Assembly: GCF_000021985.1 (NCBI RefSeq)
Contig: NC_011901.1
Coordinates: 3,358,501-3,422,500 of the forward strand
Reading direction: 5' to 3'
Origin: Thioalkalivibrio sulfidiphilus HL-EbGr7
GTDB taxonomy: Bacteria > Pseudomonadota > Gammaproteobacteria > Ectothiorhodospirales > Ectothiorhodospiraceae
DNA: 64,000 nt
Part shown: in pieces, positions 53,146-63,906 of the stretch
Numbering within the stretch: position 1 is the stretch's first letter
Layout: every line of letters begins with the position of its first letter
The notes under the pieces: generated by a model
Seen by the model: only the letters and a program-made list of their open reading frames with translations
Database searches by the model: none
What the model was told of the DNA's origin: nothing
Translations under genes and position numbers: made by a program

Positions 53146-54205
53146 ATGCCCAAGTCACAGACACCCTACCCCTACCTGATGGAAAACCTGACCACCGCCG
53201 TGCTGGTCCTGGATGCCCAACTGCATCTCAGCTACATGAACCCGGCGGCGGAAATGCTGTTCGAGATCAGCCTGGGCAGGGTGCGGGGCCAGCCCATGGA
53301 TGCCCTGGTGCGCGAGGACACCCAGCTGCGCACCAGCCTGGAGCATTCCCTGCGCACCGGGCACCCGTTCACCGAGCGCGAGCACGTGCTGCACCCGGTG
53401 CACGGCCACCAGGCCACCGTGGACATGACCGTCACGCCGCTCACCGAGACCCACCAGCCCCGCCAGCTGCTGGTGGAACTGGTGCAGATCGACCGCCAGC
53501 TGCGCATCTCCCGGGAGGAGAGCCTGCTCAGCCAGCACGCCGCCACCCGCGCCCTGGTACGCGGCCTGGCCCACGAGATCAAGAACCCGCTGGGCGGCCT
53601 GCGCGGGGCTGCCCAGCTGCTGGAGCGGGAACTGCCGGACAAGGGGCTGCACGAGTACACGCGCATCATCATCGGCGAGGCGGATCGGTTGCAGGCCCTG
53701 GTGGACCGCATGCTCGGCCCCAACAACATCCCCCGCAAGAAGCTGCTCAACGTCCACGAGGTGCTGGAACACGTACGCAGCCTGCTCTCGGTGGAGGCCC
53801 CGGAAGGCGTGCACATCGACTCCGACTACGACCCGAGTATCCCCGAGCTCCTCGCCGACCGCGACCTGCTCATCCAGGCGGTGCTCAACATCGCCCGCAA
53901 CGCCCTGCAGGCGGTGGGCGAGTCCGGGCGCATCGTGCTGCGCACCCGGGTGCTGCGCCAGTACACCGTGGGCCAGGTGCGCCACAAGCTGGTGGCCCGC
54001 ATCCAGATCATCGACAACGGCCCGGGCATCCCCGAGGAGATGCGCGAGCGCATCTTCTACCCCATGGTGTCCGGCCGCGACGGCGGCACCGGCCTCGGCC
54101 TGTCCATCGCCCAATCCCTCATCAACCAGCACGGCGGGCTGATCGAATGCAGCTCACAGCCGGGCAAGACCGTCTTTTCGCTATTGATTCCGCTGGAGAC
54201 CACGG

Positions 54206-54213
<8 letters not shown>
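53146..54213 (+). CDS. glnL: Nitrogen sensor histidine kinase NtrB
   Basis: NtrB phosphorylates or dephosphorylates NtrC depending on PII state. The start at 53146 (MPKSQTPYPYLMENLTTAVL) gives 355 residues; ATG 53131 would add five residues and overlap a possible promoter. There is an N-terminal PAS domain, the H-box GLAHEIKNPLGGLRGAAQLL with H143, the N-box VLNIARNALQAVG, and GTGLGLSIAQSL. Soluble, as for NtrB. It overlaps ntrC by eight bases. Confidence 0.95.
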
Positions 54214-55621
<1,408 letters not shown>

Positions 55622-55733
55622 GGCGGGCCATGCCCGCCGCAGAGAAACCCTGAATCTCTGCACGCTCAGGGTGAGGGATGAGGCGTCAGGCCTCAGTCGG
55701 GAGTGTCGTGGGCCCGAATTCAAAGCCATTACC

Positions 55734-55802
55734 GTAGGTCGGCCTTCAGGCCGACAGCGAAGGCTTCGGTGGGCAGCGGCGTCGGCCTGAAGGCCGACCT
55801 AC
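55734..55802. repeat. Palindrome of the GTAGGTCGGCCTTCAGGCCGAC family
   Basis: Perfect 22-bp arms (55734-55755 and 55781-55802) between the convergent ntrC and mshQ. The arms match those at 43644-43713, with a different loop. Each arm can fold on itself. The rest of the gap holds nothing clear. Confidence 0.9.
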
Positions 55803-55820
55803 CTGCACTCTCCCCACGTT

Positions 55821-58800
55821 TCAAGGCAGCTCGCGGATGTAGATCTGCCGTTCGTTGCCACCGAACACACCGAAGGTGGCACGCCCCTCGGGGCCGCGCT
55901 GGTTGCCGTCGCCATCCCAGTCGAACTGCAGCCAGGGCAAGTCGGCGCCGCTGCTTACCGATAGATCCGGCCGCAGGTCCACGTAACCGGTATTTCCGGC
56001 ACCCGGCGCTGTCAGGTTCACGTCCAGCCGCCCCGCCACGGCAGGGCTGCTGAGTACCGTGGCGGTGCTGGTGCCGCCGGAAAGCTGGATGTCCGGATTG
56101 AGGTGACCGGCATCCAGCGCCGTGCAGCTGTCATCCAGATTGATGCGAAACCCGCCGTCTCGGAAATAACTCGTATACATGGGCACGGTCAGGGGCAACA
56201 GCTCCGGCCCATGGGCGTTGCCCATCTCCAGTCGTCCCCAGCGCTGTTCGTCCTCGTCGGCCGGGAAGTCCACGTCGAATCGGAACGGGTTGTCCCCATA
56301 CACCACTCCGTCCCCATCCTCCACAGTGAACGATATTTGCACCTGACCGTTGACCGGATCCACCGGCGTACCGTTTCGTTCGTAGGTGAACTCACCCGCG
56401 AAGCCCACCACCACCTCGCCCTGGCAGCCGCCCGATGCACAATCGATGGCGTCATGACTGGCATCGATCACAAAGCTCACCCCCACCGGTAGCGGTTCGG
56501 GCTGACCGGCATGGGCGTAGTCCGGCGCGATATCCGTCAGGCGCCACCAGGCACCGTCGTAGTTGCGGGTGGTCACACCATGGCGATTACGCGCCGTGAT
56601 ACGTATCTCCGGTGCGGTGGCATAACCAAACCACTGCGACATGTAGGTGAAACCTCCGCCGCAGGCGGCCTCGAATTCGGGACTGTTGTCCAGAACAACC
56701 TGGAAATCATAGGGCGTGAAGCGCCCCAGGTTGTCGCTCAGGCCCCCATTCACATCTACCCCGTGGTAGGTTCCCGGCAACGGCGATGCGCTGACGCGAA
56801 ACACACCCACCTCCGAGATCTCCTGGTCCGGGATCTCGGCCACACCTGCATCGGCCGCGGTCAGACTGACACTGCCCACAGCAAGCACGCCACCCACGCC
56901 CGGCAGCGGGGCCAGCGGCTCCGAAGTGAGCGGGATGTTGTTCAGCCGGAAATTGGGTGTCACTCGTGCCGCCCGGTTCATGCACAGATCACCGCCATCG
57001 TCGTCCCGCCATGCAACTGCCGAGACACGCAGCGGAAACTGCTCACCCGCACGACGGAAGACACTGCAGGACGGTGATGCCGGATCACAATCGGCGTTCG
57101 CGGCAGGCGTGTCCACACACAGGCCTGCCGGACGGACCACGAACTGGCCACTGCCGGTCATCACCAGGCCGGCTTCTTCCTCCTGTCCGTCGAACCGCGC
57201 ATGCAGCGTGAGCAGGCCGGCATCCTGATAAAGCAGCGCAAGCTGTGCCTGAGCATTATCGTCGAAGACCAGGGACACCGCCGTTCCGGGGTCTGCAGAA
57301 CCCAGGGTCACACCATCCACCGACAGTGCCAGGGTGCCGGTGCCCGGATCCGCATAGTCGAACCACATGCCTACATCACGCGCACCTGAGAAGGCCGGGG
57401 CGCACGTGCCCGGGCCGGCGGGATCGGCGCTTAGCGCACTGATGGTTACAGGCTGCGCCACACGCCCGGCGAGCATGGGTTCTGCGGCCGTGAAGTCGAA
57501 CTCGAACCCGGACAGGGAGAACACCATGTCACAGGTCTCTACACCCCCGCTGAAGCAACGGAGCGCGCTCTGCACGGGTGGATCCACCGCCGCCACCTGC
57601 AAGTTGACCGTGCCCGGCGTGGTGTAACGCAGAGCAACGCTTGCACTGCCGTTGACGGTAACCGGATTGGGACTCCACACGCCTCCGGCCGGGGCCGTCA
57701 AGAGCGTGACAACCACCGGGTCCGCGAACAGGCTCGTGCACTCAGCATCGGCGCATGCCTGAACCACCACTGACTCCGGCATACAGGTCAGACCCTGACC
57801 GTCGTGCAGCAACCGGATGTGATGGGGGCTGGCCGTCTCACAGGGATGTGTTGCGTTCATCACGGAGAGAACATCGTCGGTGGTGAGCGAGCCCCGGTAA
57901 ACGCGCACCTCATCGATCAGACCGGAAAACTCATAGCTACGGCCCACGTCATTGCCGATGCGCAGCGGATCGCCATTGGTGATCAGGCTGTCGACTGGAA
58001 ATACCAGCGTCGCTGCCGAGGCCCCGTTCACATACAGGGTGAGTGAGGTTGGCGCGAACACCAGTGCCACATGAGTCCATTGTCCCGTGGCCGGCAGCGC
58101 GGTGCTGACTTCCCAGCCGCTCGTGCTGTGTCCGCCCACCGTCATGGCGCGACCCTTGAGCACACCGTCCTCGGAAAAGATGCCCATCTGCGCACGTCCC
58201 GCGCCACCGCCATGGACGGACTTGGCCATCACCTGGCGAATGGTCCCGGACCAGGTGTTTGGGCGGATCCAGGCGGTGTAGGTCAGTGCGCTGGTGCCGG
58301 TGAGGTTCGGGTGGCCGGGCACCTCCACATAGGCAGAGCTGCCGTCGAAAACACCGTAACGGCAGGTACCCGGATCGCCGGGAATGGCCGGTGTTGAGAT
58401 CGCAGTTTGCGCGCTGCCGATAGCCGTGCCGTGGCGTCCGTTGCCACTGGAGTCTTGAACCTCGCCAGCCGCTCCGCTCCAGACCGGCTCCTCCATGCGC
58501 CAGTGAGCCGCAAGGCCCAGGTTGAGCGGGCGCAGTACCAGCGCCTGTGCAATCCAGTTCGTGTTCGGACCGCTGGCCTGGCGCACGCCCGTGTTCCCCG
58601 GGCTGCGTATCTCACCGGCCATCCGGATGGCCGCGCCATTGGGGCCGGCACCTGTTTCGTGGTTGAACACCTGACCCATGCCCGACGGCAGACCCAGTGC
58701 GGTGTTGCCATTGGCCGAAGCGAAGCTGGTGAGCAGGCGACTGCCGTCAATGCTGACCAGCACCGATGGCGCGGTCAGTGTTGTGCCGGACCCGCCCTGC

Positions 58801-59237
58801 CCGGCATGGACACTGACCGGATTGTGCGGATCGACGCCCCTGAAGAGCGCGATTCCGCCGGCCGCCCGTGTACTGGCAAACGTCCATGTATAGGAAGGCG
58901 GTTCCGTCGGGCCCGCAACGCGCACATAGAGGCGTTGCGTGAGGTTTGGTCCGCTTGTCCTTGAATCAGTACGCACCAGTGTCCAACCGGCGGGCGCGGT
59001 TACCGGCGACGTGTGGCGCACAGCCACTTGCGCGATCATGACATCGCCCTCGACTGCGCCAGCCGGCACGGAGAGGCTCAGGGAAGTGGCAGGGCTCGAA
59101 TCGCCCGTCGTACTGATTCCTTCCAGCGTGATCTCGGCCCGCGACGCTGTCGCGATGAGACACAGCAGTAGTAGACCGGCAAGCCGAACCAGCGTGTTGA
59201 ACGCCGCAACACCCACCGAATGTCTACCCAGGTTCAC
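55821..59237 (-). CDS. mshQ: MSHA-type pilus protein MshQ (LamG, DUF6701)
   Basis: This 1138-residue exported protein has a signal segment (LAGLLLLCLIATASRAEITL), a first beta domain (to about 240), a concanavalin/LamG-like domain (about 245-460, GVFDGSSAYVEVPGHPNLTG and GLIDEVRVYRGSLTTDDVLS) and a large C-terminal DUF6701 region. Vibrio mshQ stands at the same place at the end of the msh operon. Probably an extracellular or pilus-tip adhesin, playing a part like PilY1. Several cysteines (CASGGCQGE and others) may form disulfides. Confidence 0.87.
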   Translation of the reverse strand: MNLGRHSVGVAAFNTLVRLAGLLLLCLIATASRAEITLEGISTTGDSSPATSLSLSVPAGAVEGDVMIAQVAVRHTSPVTAPAGWTLVRTDSRTSGPNLTQRLYVRVAGPTEPPSYTWTFASTRAAGGIALFRGVDPHNPVSVHAGQGGSGTTLTAPSVLVSIDGSRLLTSFASANGNTALGLPSGMGQVFNHETGAGPNGAAIRMAGEIRSPGNTGVRQASGPNTNWIAQALVLRPLNLGLAAHWRMEEPVWSGAAGEVQDSSGNGRHGTAIGSAQTAISTPAIPGDPGTCRYGVFDGSSAYVEVPGHPNLTGTSALTYTAWIRPNTWSGTIRQVMAKSVHGGGAGRAQMGIFSEDGVLKGRAMTVGGHSTSGWEVSTALPATGQWTHVALVFAPTSLTLYVNGASAATLVFPVDSLITNGDPLRIGNDVGRSYEFSGLIDEVRVYRGSLTTDDVLSVMNATHPCETASPHHIRLLHDGQGLTCMPESVVVQACADAECTSLFADPVVVTLLTAPAGGVWSPNPVTVNGSASVALRYTTPGTVNLQVAAVDPPVQSALRCFSGGVETCDMVFSLSGFEFDFTAAEPMLAGRVAQPVTISALSADPAGPGTCAPAFSGARDVGMWFDYADPGTGTLALSVDGVTLGSADPGTAVSLVFDDNAQAQLALLYQDAGLLTLHARFDGQEEEAGLVMTGSGQFVVRPAGLCVDTPAANADCDPASPSCSVFRRAGEQFPLRVSAVAWRDDDGGDLCMNRAARVTPNFRLNNIPLTSEPLAPLPGVGGVLAVGSVSLTAADAGVAEIPDQEISEVGVFRVSASPLPGTYHGVDVNGGLSDNLGRFTPYDFQVVLDNSPEFEAACGGGFTYMSQWFGYATAPEIRITARNRHGVTTRNYDGAWWRLTDIAPDYAHAGQPEPLPVGVSFVIDASHDAIDCASGGCQGEVVVGFAGEFTYERNGTPVDPVNGQVQISFTVEDGDGVVYGDNPFRFDVDFPADEDEQRWGRLEMGNAHGPELLPLTVPMYTSYFRDGGFRINLDDSCTALDAGHLNPDIQLSGGTSTATVLSSPAVAGRLDVNLTAPGAGNTGYVDLRPDLSVSSGADLPWLQFDWDGDGNQRGPEGRATFGVFGGNERQIYIRELP

Positions 59238-59629
59238 GACTGATCCACCACGCTGATACGAATGGTACGGCTCACCAGTGTGCCCGACTCGATGCTGCCT
59301 CTGGCAGCCGACGCGGTAATGCGGTACACCGGGTAATCGCTGCCGGCTTCATCCACAATCCAGTTCTGACAGTCTATGGTCACAGTGAATCCCTCAACAG
59401 TCACGGAGCCACTTACCGTTCCACATCCACCGGCAATCGCCTGGGCGACAGCCGCATCTGCACCACTGCGAGCCGCATAGTGAGCCCGCAGGGCCTCCAA
59501 GCCCTGGGCGGTGGTGACACTGCGCCCGGAGAGCAACAGGGCTGAGACGGTCGCCACCGCGAGGATACCGGTGATCAGCAGCACCGCCGAGATCAGCGCG
59601 AAGCCCTGTTGATGATGTCTGTCTCTCAT
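59234..59629 (-). CDS. mshP: MSHA pilus protein MshP
   Basis: The 131-residue PilX-like pseudopilin has HHQQG/FALISAVLLITGILAVA, with no Glu at +5, and AHYAARSGADAAVAQAIAGG. It overlaps mshO (ATGA) and mshQ. Position and size match MshP. It is expected in a tip complex with MshO and MshQ. Confidence 0.85.
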   Translation of the reverse strand: MRDRHHQQGFALISAVLLITGILAVATVSALLLSGRSVTTAQGLEALRAHYAARSGADAAVAQAIAGGCGTVSGSVTVEGFTVTIDCQNWIVDEAGSDYPVYRITASAARGSIESGTLVSRTIRISVVDQS

Positions 59630-60510
59630 GGTGTGTTCAGCACGTGTACCTGTTGCAACAGGGAGACCGTCTCCCCTGCCTCGCTGAGGCTCAGCCGTAT
59701 CGACACCAAACCGTTGCGCGTACCCGCGCCGGGGTCGAAGCGAATATCACATCCCGCGACAAACCGCGCTGCCGTATCCCCGGCACCCAGCTCGGTGCTG
59801 GACACCGGCTGGCTGCTCTGAAAGCCGTATCCCTGGTGGCGGGTCAACACGCCAGCGACGGGATCACAGACATAACTCACGGGCGAAGACACCAGCTGAA
59901 AACGCTGGGCAGGAGACGCGAATGGAAACCGGTGTGCCGCTGCCAGGGCGATATAGGTGCTGCTGCTGCCCGCTGCATCCACCGGCGCCCGGTTGTCGCT
60001 TGCATAGGCGTTGCCCTGCCCGCCCACAGCCGTCAGGTTGTAGATCACCACGGCGCTTCCCGGTCCGGGTGCCGAGGGCAGCGGACCCATCACGTCGAAG
60101 CCGGTGTCCGTGCTGCCGAAATCCAGGATATCGCCGCTGCCATCCCCAGCCAGGGTCGCGCGGTAACGTCCCCCCGACAGAGTGGGAATGAACTCCAGAA
60201 CCGTTCGCCCGCCGGCGCTCTGGACACGCACACTGTTCGGCAGCGCCGCACGCAATTCTCGGGTCATGAGCATCAGCGCCGAATCGGCCGCCTCCACCAG
60301 TTCGGCCCGCCGCTTCATGTCGTCGAAGGCGCGAAACGGCTGCACGATGAACACCGAAGACACGGCCACCAGCGCACCCAGCAGCACGATGACCATGATC
60401 ATTTCGATCAGGGTGAAACCACTTTGAAGTGGGAAGGGCGAATTGGGAAGTGCGAAGGACAAACCGGCCTCCCTCTTGCCTCTTGTCACTTGTCTCTTGC
60501 CTCCGCGCAT
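59626..60510 (-). CDS. mshO: MSHA pilus protein MshO (pilin-like)
   Basis: A 294-residue PilW-like prepilin with LQSG/FTLIEMIMVIVLLGA. The ATG at 60510 lies three bases after the mshD stop. The whole leader (residues 1-28) is written by repeat sequence: GGCAAGAGACAAGTGACAAG, then CTTCCCAATTCGCCCTTCCC. TTG at residue 17, with GGGAGG before it, is an alternative start. The leader is unusually long (31 residues) for a prepilin; the cleavage motif itself is intact. Confidence 0.86.
   Translation of the reverse strand: MRGGKRQVTRGKREAGLSFALPNSPFPLQSGFTLIEMIMVIVLLGALVAVSSVFIVQPFRAFDDMKRRAELVEAADSALMLMTRELRAALPNSVRVQSAGGRTVLEFIPTLSGGRYRATLAGDGSGDILDFGSTDTGFDVMGPLPSAPGPGSAVVIYNLTAVGGQGNAYASDNRAPVDAAGSSSTYIALAAAHRFPFASPAQRFQLVSSPVSYVCDPVAGVLTRHQGYGFQSSQPVSSTELGAGDTAARFVAGCDIRFDPGAGTRNGLVSIRLSLSEAGETVSLLQQVHVLNTP
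60428..60503. repeat. Repeat arms inside the mshO leader
   Basis: AAGTGGGAAGGGCGAATTGG (AAGTGTGAATTGGGAAG family) is followed by CTCTTGCCTCTTGTCACTTG (GGCAAGA family). They abut the pilin core at the codon CAA before SGFTLIE. Confidence 0.7.
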
Positions 60511-60513
60511 TGC

Positions 60514-61086
60514 TCAGTACTGCGCCCTGTAGCCGGCCAGTGAGAGATTGATGGGCTGGCTCGTGTGGCTGACCTGCACCTCCACTCGCCGGGCCGCGAC
60601 GCCACCGAGACTCGTATCAGACACATTGACCGTGACGCGATAGGCTGACAACCCGGGCAGACCATTCCCCTGCTGGTCCGTGGGTGTTTGTGCGTTGATG
60701 CAATCGTAGGCCGCAACGCCCAGCCACTGGTCTCGCGGGCCGGCGCAGTCTGCCGGTCCGTCATAGGGCCGCAGCAGGGCCTCTTCCAGATAGGATTGCG
60801 CGATGTAGACCGCCTGGGTCTGGATCATGGGGTCCACGCTGCGCGCAGCCACGTTGGCCACCAGCAGCATCACACCGCCCACCGCCGCGCCGATGACGAC
60901 GATGGCGATGATCAGTTCGATGAGGGTGAAGCCCCTTTGAAGTGGCAAGTGGCAAGTGGCAAGTGGCAAGGTTGCGCCGCTTCGCGACGAGCTGGATGGT
61001 TTAGATCGGGCTTTAGTCCGTTCCACGGGTACCGGTGTTCCCTTGCCACTAGCCACTAGCCAGTTGCCACTGCCCTTAACCAACAT
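60514..61086 (-). CDS. mshD: MSHA pilus protein MshD (pilin-like)
   Basis: A prepilin with PLQRG/FTLIELIIAIVVIGA. The start at 61086 (MLVKGSGNWLVASGKG) overlaps the mshC end (ATGTTGGTTAA) and gives 190 residues, but places more than 50 residues before the cleavage site. That leader is encoded by a palindromic repeat (AAGTGGC heptamers). A TTG just before PLATCHLPLQRG could give a short leader, but it lacks a ribosome site. Order and size fit MshD. Confidence 0.82.
   Translation of the reverse strand: MLVKGSGNWLVASGKGTPVPVERTKARSKPSSSSRSGATLPLATCHLPLQRGFTLIELIIAIVVIGAAVGGVMLLVANVAARSVDPMIQTQAVYIAQSYLEEALLRPYDGPADCAGPRDQWLGVAAYDCINAQTPTDQQGNGLPGLSAYRVTVNVSDTSLGGVAARRVEVQVSHTSQPINLSLAGYRAQY
60944..61074. 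repeat. AAGTGGC heptamer repeat and palindrome inside the mshD leader
   Basis: Four tandem AAGTGGC units (60944-60971) pair with TTGCCACTAGCCACTAGCCA (about 61042-61069). The left arm touches the pilin core at codon CAA before RGFTLIE. It is the same family as 9999 and 32508. Confidence 0.82.
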
Positions 61087-61516
61087 AACCGGCACTGGAA
61101 ATCGTGATGGTTCGGGGCCCGACACTGATACTGCCACCACTGGAACGACCCAGCCCGTCGAAGGTGACCGTGAGCGCGCCTACGGTCAGCCCGGACGGCA
61201 CGGTTCCCTGGTAAGCGCCACCCCGTACCGGCTGTCGTGCCGCCTGGGTGAAACCACCGCTGCCACAGGACTGGCCTGCGGCATCTGCGCGCAGGAAGAC
61301 CCCGTACTCCCCGGCCGTCACCCGCACCTGTACCTCGCAGCCGGAGGCGGAAGCAAGGGCACGGGCGTGACGAAACGCCGCCTTCAACTCCTGTTCGAAG
61401 GCAGCGGCGTCCAAACCAGTGCGGTCCATCAGGCGCGGCAGGGCAAAAACCGAGACCGCACCCAGCAGCAGGATGACCGTGACCAGCTCGATCAGCGTAA
61501 AACCCCGTGACCTCAT
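61076..61516 (-). CDS. mshC: MSHA pilus protein MshC (GspH-like pilin)
   Basis: This 146-residue prepilin, MRSRG/FTLIELVTVILLLGAV, has a short normal leader. FEQELKAAFRHARALASASG resembles GspH/FimT-type pilins. One cysteine pair (GCEVQV and QSCGSG). Located between mshA and mshD as in Vibrio. Confidence 0.87.
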   Translation of the reverse strand: MRSRGFTLIELVTVILLLGAVSVFALPRLMDRTGLDAAAFEQELKAAFRHARALASASGCEVQVRVTAGEYGVFLRADAAGQSCGSGGFTQAARQPVRGGAYQGTVPSGLTVGALTVTFDGLGRSSGGSISVGPRTITISSAGYVG

Positions 61517-61557
61517 GCCAGATCCTCAGCCCGGTGATCATGCCGAGCCGGGATGCA

Positions 61558-61935
61558 TTACCAGCTCTTGGTAATGGTGGCAGGGGCTGCTGCCGTTTCA
61601 GCGGCCGACACAGTAATGGTGTAGGTTGTCGAGCCAATGGTGCGGCTGATGGCAGCACCTGAGGCCGTCCAACCGTCCGGGGCAGGCGCCATCGCGCCCA
61701 ACAACTCGGTACCGTTGGTGATCGGTGCCGCAGGGCTGATGGCGCCAGAAATATTCCCTGCGAAGTTGATAGCCGTGGCTGCCTGCGCGGCACCAAAGAC
61801 ACCGTCAGCAGAAGCGACTTCCGCCTGGCCCTGCAGATCGATATACCGCGGCAACGCGATGACCGCGAGCGCACCCAGAATCACGATCACCATGATCAGT
61901 TCGATCAGGGTGAAACCACTTTGTCTTGCCTGCAT
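61558..61935 (-). CDS. mshA: MSHA major pilin MshA
   Basis: The start at 61935 has AGGAG eight bases upstream. The 125-residue prepilin MQARQSG/FTLIELIMVIVILGA has cleavage after G7 and Glu at +5. DLQGQAEVASADGVFGAAQA follows, as in MshA. The Ala/Thr/Gly-rich end is typical for a main subunit. Its good ribosome site and separate 195-base upstream region fit high expression. Confidence 0.9.
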   Translation of the reverse strand: MQARQSGFTLIELIMVIVILGALAVIALPRYIDLQGQAEVASADGVFGAAQAATAINFAGNISGAISPAAPITNGTELLGAMAPAPDGWTASGAAISRTIGSTTYTITVSAAETAAAPATITKSW

Positions 61936-62101
61936 GGTGTTACTCCTCTTTTCGAGTTTGACGTTAGTAATCAACCTTCGAGGTGTGTTCCGGAAATCCC
62001 CAGCCCCATCACCTCTCCGGGTACTGCACGGGTGGTCATGGACCACCGAATCTTTCTGCCCAATGTAGGCCCGATATAGCGCACGCGGTATCGGGCGGCC
62101 T

Positions 62102-62128
62102 GTGCCGGACACCGCTGCGCTTTGTCCG
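62102..62128. other. Hairpin between mshF and mshA
   Basis: GCCGGACA and TGTCCGGC (complementary, read as GTGCCGGACACC..TTTGTCCGGCC) surround a loop of about 12 bases, directly after the mshF stop. It could reduce read-through or protect the mshA message. It looks like a REP-type word (GCCGGACAAAGCGCAGCGG). Confidence 0.45.
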
Positions 62129-62130
62129 GC

Positions 62131-62625
62131 CTACTTCCAAATAAACAGCTCTGCCGCTACCAACCGCACCCCTTGGGGGGATCCATCCCTGGGATGTTCG
62201 ACCACCTCGACCCGGAACCGCGCTCTCGGCACCCCTTCTACGCCCGATTCGAATCGCCCCGTATGGGCGACCCGGTATACCAGCAACCCCTGCTGCGCGT
62301 CGTAATACCAGCGACCCTCCGGCACGGCCCCGGCCTCTGCGGGACCCAGCGTGCCCAGGTAGGTGCCGGGTACCTGGGCCAGCCAGTCCATGGGGTTGGT
62401 CCCGGCCATCTCCGGCACTGTGCCCAGCCGGCCGTTCACCACCCGTTCTGCGAACTCCATGGCCAGAGCGCTGTTGAGCGCCGCCACGGTGCGTTGCATG
62501 TTGACCCGCTCCACGTCCGCCTCGAGGCGCAGGATCTTGGTCATGGCGAGCCACATCAGCAGCCCGACGACGACCACTACCAGGGCGAACTCCAGCAGCG
62601 TCAGACCACGCTGGTGCCGCCTCAT
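62131..62625 (-). CDS. mshF: MSHA pilus protein MshF/MshB-like
   Basis: The start at 62625 (MRRHQRG/LTLLEFALVVVVVG) overlaps the mshG stop by four bases (ATGA) and gives 164 residues. Prepilin-like N-terminus with Glu at +5. VNMQRTVAALNSALAMEFAE and the ending VAAELFIWK follow. In Vibrio both mshF and mshB lie between mshG and mshA. Here there is one gene; size and the SLLxxxE-type tail favour MshF. Confidence 0.75.
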   Translation of the reverse strand: MRRHQRGLTLLEFALVVVVVGLLMWLAMTKILRLEADVERVNMQRTVAALNSALAMEFAERVVNGRLGTVPEMAGTNPMDWLAQVPGTYLGTLGPAEAGAVPEGRWYYDAQQGLLVYRVAHTGRFESGVEGVPRARFRVEVVEHPRDGSPQGVRLVAAELFIWK

Positions 62626-63842
62626 CGACCTGCGATCTGGGTCAGGTCCCACATGGGCAGGAAGACCCCCAATGCCAAGATAAAGACGATCACGCCCACT
62701 GCCACGACCAGTACCGGCTGGATGGTCTCGCCCAGCCGACGAACGTCATAGTCCACCTCGGTTTCGTAGAACTCGGCCACCTCGTCGAGCATCTCGTCCA
62801 CCTGGCCGGTCTCCTCGCCCACGGCGATCATCTGCATCACCAGGGGCGTGAACACGCGTGATGCAGCGGCGGTGCGGGCGATGGTTTCGCCACGCTCGAT
62901 GCCTTCGCGCATGCCCCGGACCTTGCCGGCGATGTAGGCGTTGTCGGCCGTTCGAGAGACCACGTTCAGGGCCTGCAACAAGGGCACGCCGGAACGGGAC
63001 GCCATGGCGAAGGCCCGGGCGAAACGAGCCAGCGAGGCGCGCAGCACGATGTCACCCACCACCGGGAAACGCAGCTTCTGGCGGTCCCACCACAGTCGTC
63101 CGTCGTCGCGCCGGGTCCATTGGCGGAATCCGAACCAGGCTGCGGCAACACCACCCAGAATCAGCCACCACCAGGCGGACACGAAATTGGACACGGTGAT
63201 GATCGCGCGGGTGGCCAGGGGCAGGTCCAGGTCGAAGCGTTCGAACACCTGGGCGAATACCGGGATCACGTAGGCCATGAGGATGAAGATGGCGACGCTG
63301 ATGGCGATCACCACGAAGGTGGGATAACGCAATGCGGTGCGGATCTGGTTCACCGTCTGGCGCTCGCGCTCCATGTAGTTGAACACCCGCAGCAGGGCAT
63401 CATCCAGCCGACCCGAGGCCTCGCCCACCTGCACCATGCTCACGAACAGGGGACTGAAGATGTCCGGGTGGCGCGCCATGGCGCCGGCGAGATCACGCCC
63501 GGATTCCAGGTCGTCCACCACCTCGCGCAGGGCCTTGGACATGCGCTCGTTCTTGCTGGCATCGGCCAGCTGGTTCAGACCCCGGATGATCGGCACGCCG
63601 GCCTTGGTGAGGGCGTAGAGCTGGCGCGCTAGCAGGGTGATCTCGCTGCTGGATGGACGCCTCGGCGGCAGGCGGATAGGCATGTTCAGCGAGGCGCCGC
63701 CGGCGCGCAGTGGCTGGATGTCCACGGGGATGAACCCGTCGCTGCTCAGCTGGTCGGCAACGGCCATCAGGGTCGGCGCCTCCATCTGGCCGTCAATGGG
63801 CTGGCCCTGGGCATTGCGGGCGCGGTAGCTGAAACGGGGCAT
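62622..63842 (-). CDS. mshG: MSHA pilus inner-membrane platform protein MshG (GspF/PilC family)
   Basis: This 406-residue polytopic protein has two GspF domains (about 70-195 and 270-395), with ITLLARQLYALTKAGVPIIR and VQVGEASGRLDDALLRVF, then IAVGEETGQVDEMLDEVAEF. Three membrane helices. It is the platform around which the pilus ATPase drives assembly. Start MPRFSYRARNAQGQPIDGQM is typical. Confidence 0.95.
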   Translation of the reverse strand: MPRFSYRARNAQGQPIDGQMEAPTLMAVADQLSSDGFIPVDIQPLRAGGASLNMPIRLPPRRPSSSEITLLARQLYALTKAGVPIIRGLNQLADASKNERMSKALREVVDDLESGRDLAGAMARHPDIFSPLFVSMVQVGEASGRLDDALLRVFNYMERERQTVNQIRTALRYPTFVVIAISVAIFILMAYVIPVFAQVFERFDLDLPLATRAIITVSNFVSAWWWLILGGVAAAWFGFRQWTRRDDGRLWWDRQKLRFPVVGDIVLRASLARFARAFAMASRSGVPLLQALNVVSRTADNAYIAGKVRGMREGIERGETIARTAAASRVFTPLVMQMIAVGEETGQVDEMLDEVAEFYETEVDYDVRRLGETIQPVLVVAVGVIVFILALGVFLPMWDLTQIAGR

Positions 63843-63843
63843 G

Positions 63844-63906
63844 TCAGTCCGGCCTCCAGGTCACGGCGTCCCGCACGGGGTCGATCGACTGGCGCGGTCC
63901 GGACAT
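63844..63906 (-). other. Possible 20-residue ORF between mshE and mshG
   Basis: Its ATG overlaps the mshE stop (TGATG) and its stop lies one base before the mshG ATG. The peptide would be MSGPRQSIDPVRDAVTWRPD. It may be a real micropeptide or merely a translational bridge. No similarity is recognised. Confidence 0.25.

Noticed and set aside
60944-60971. Tandem AAGTGGC units as a CRISPR-like or microsatellite array
   Set aside because: There are no spacers and only four units; the units belong to a palindromic repeat family seen in other spacers.
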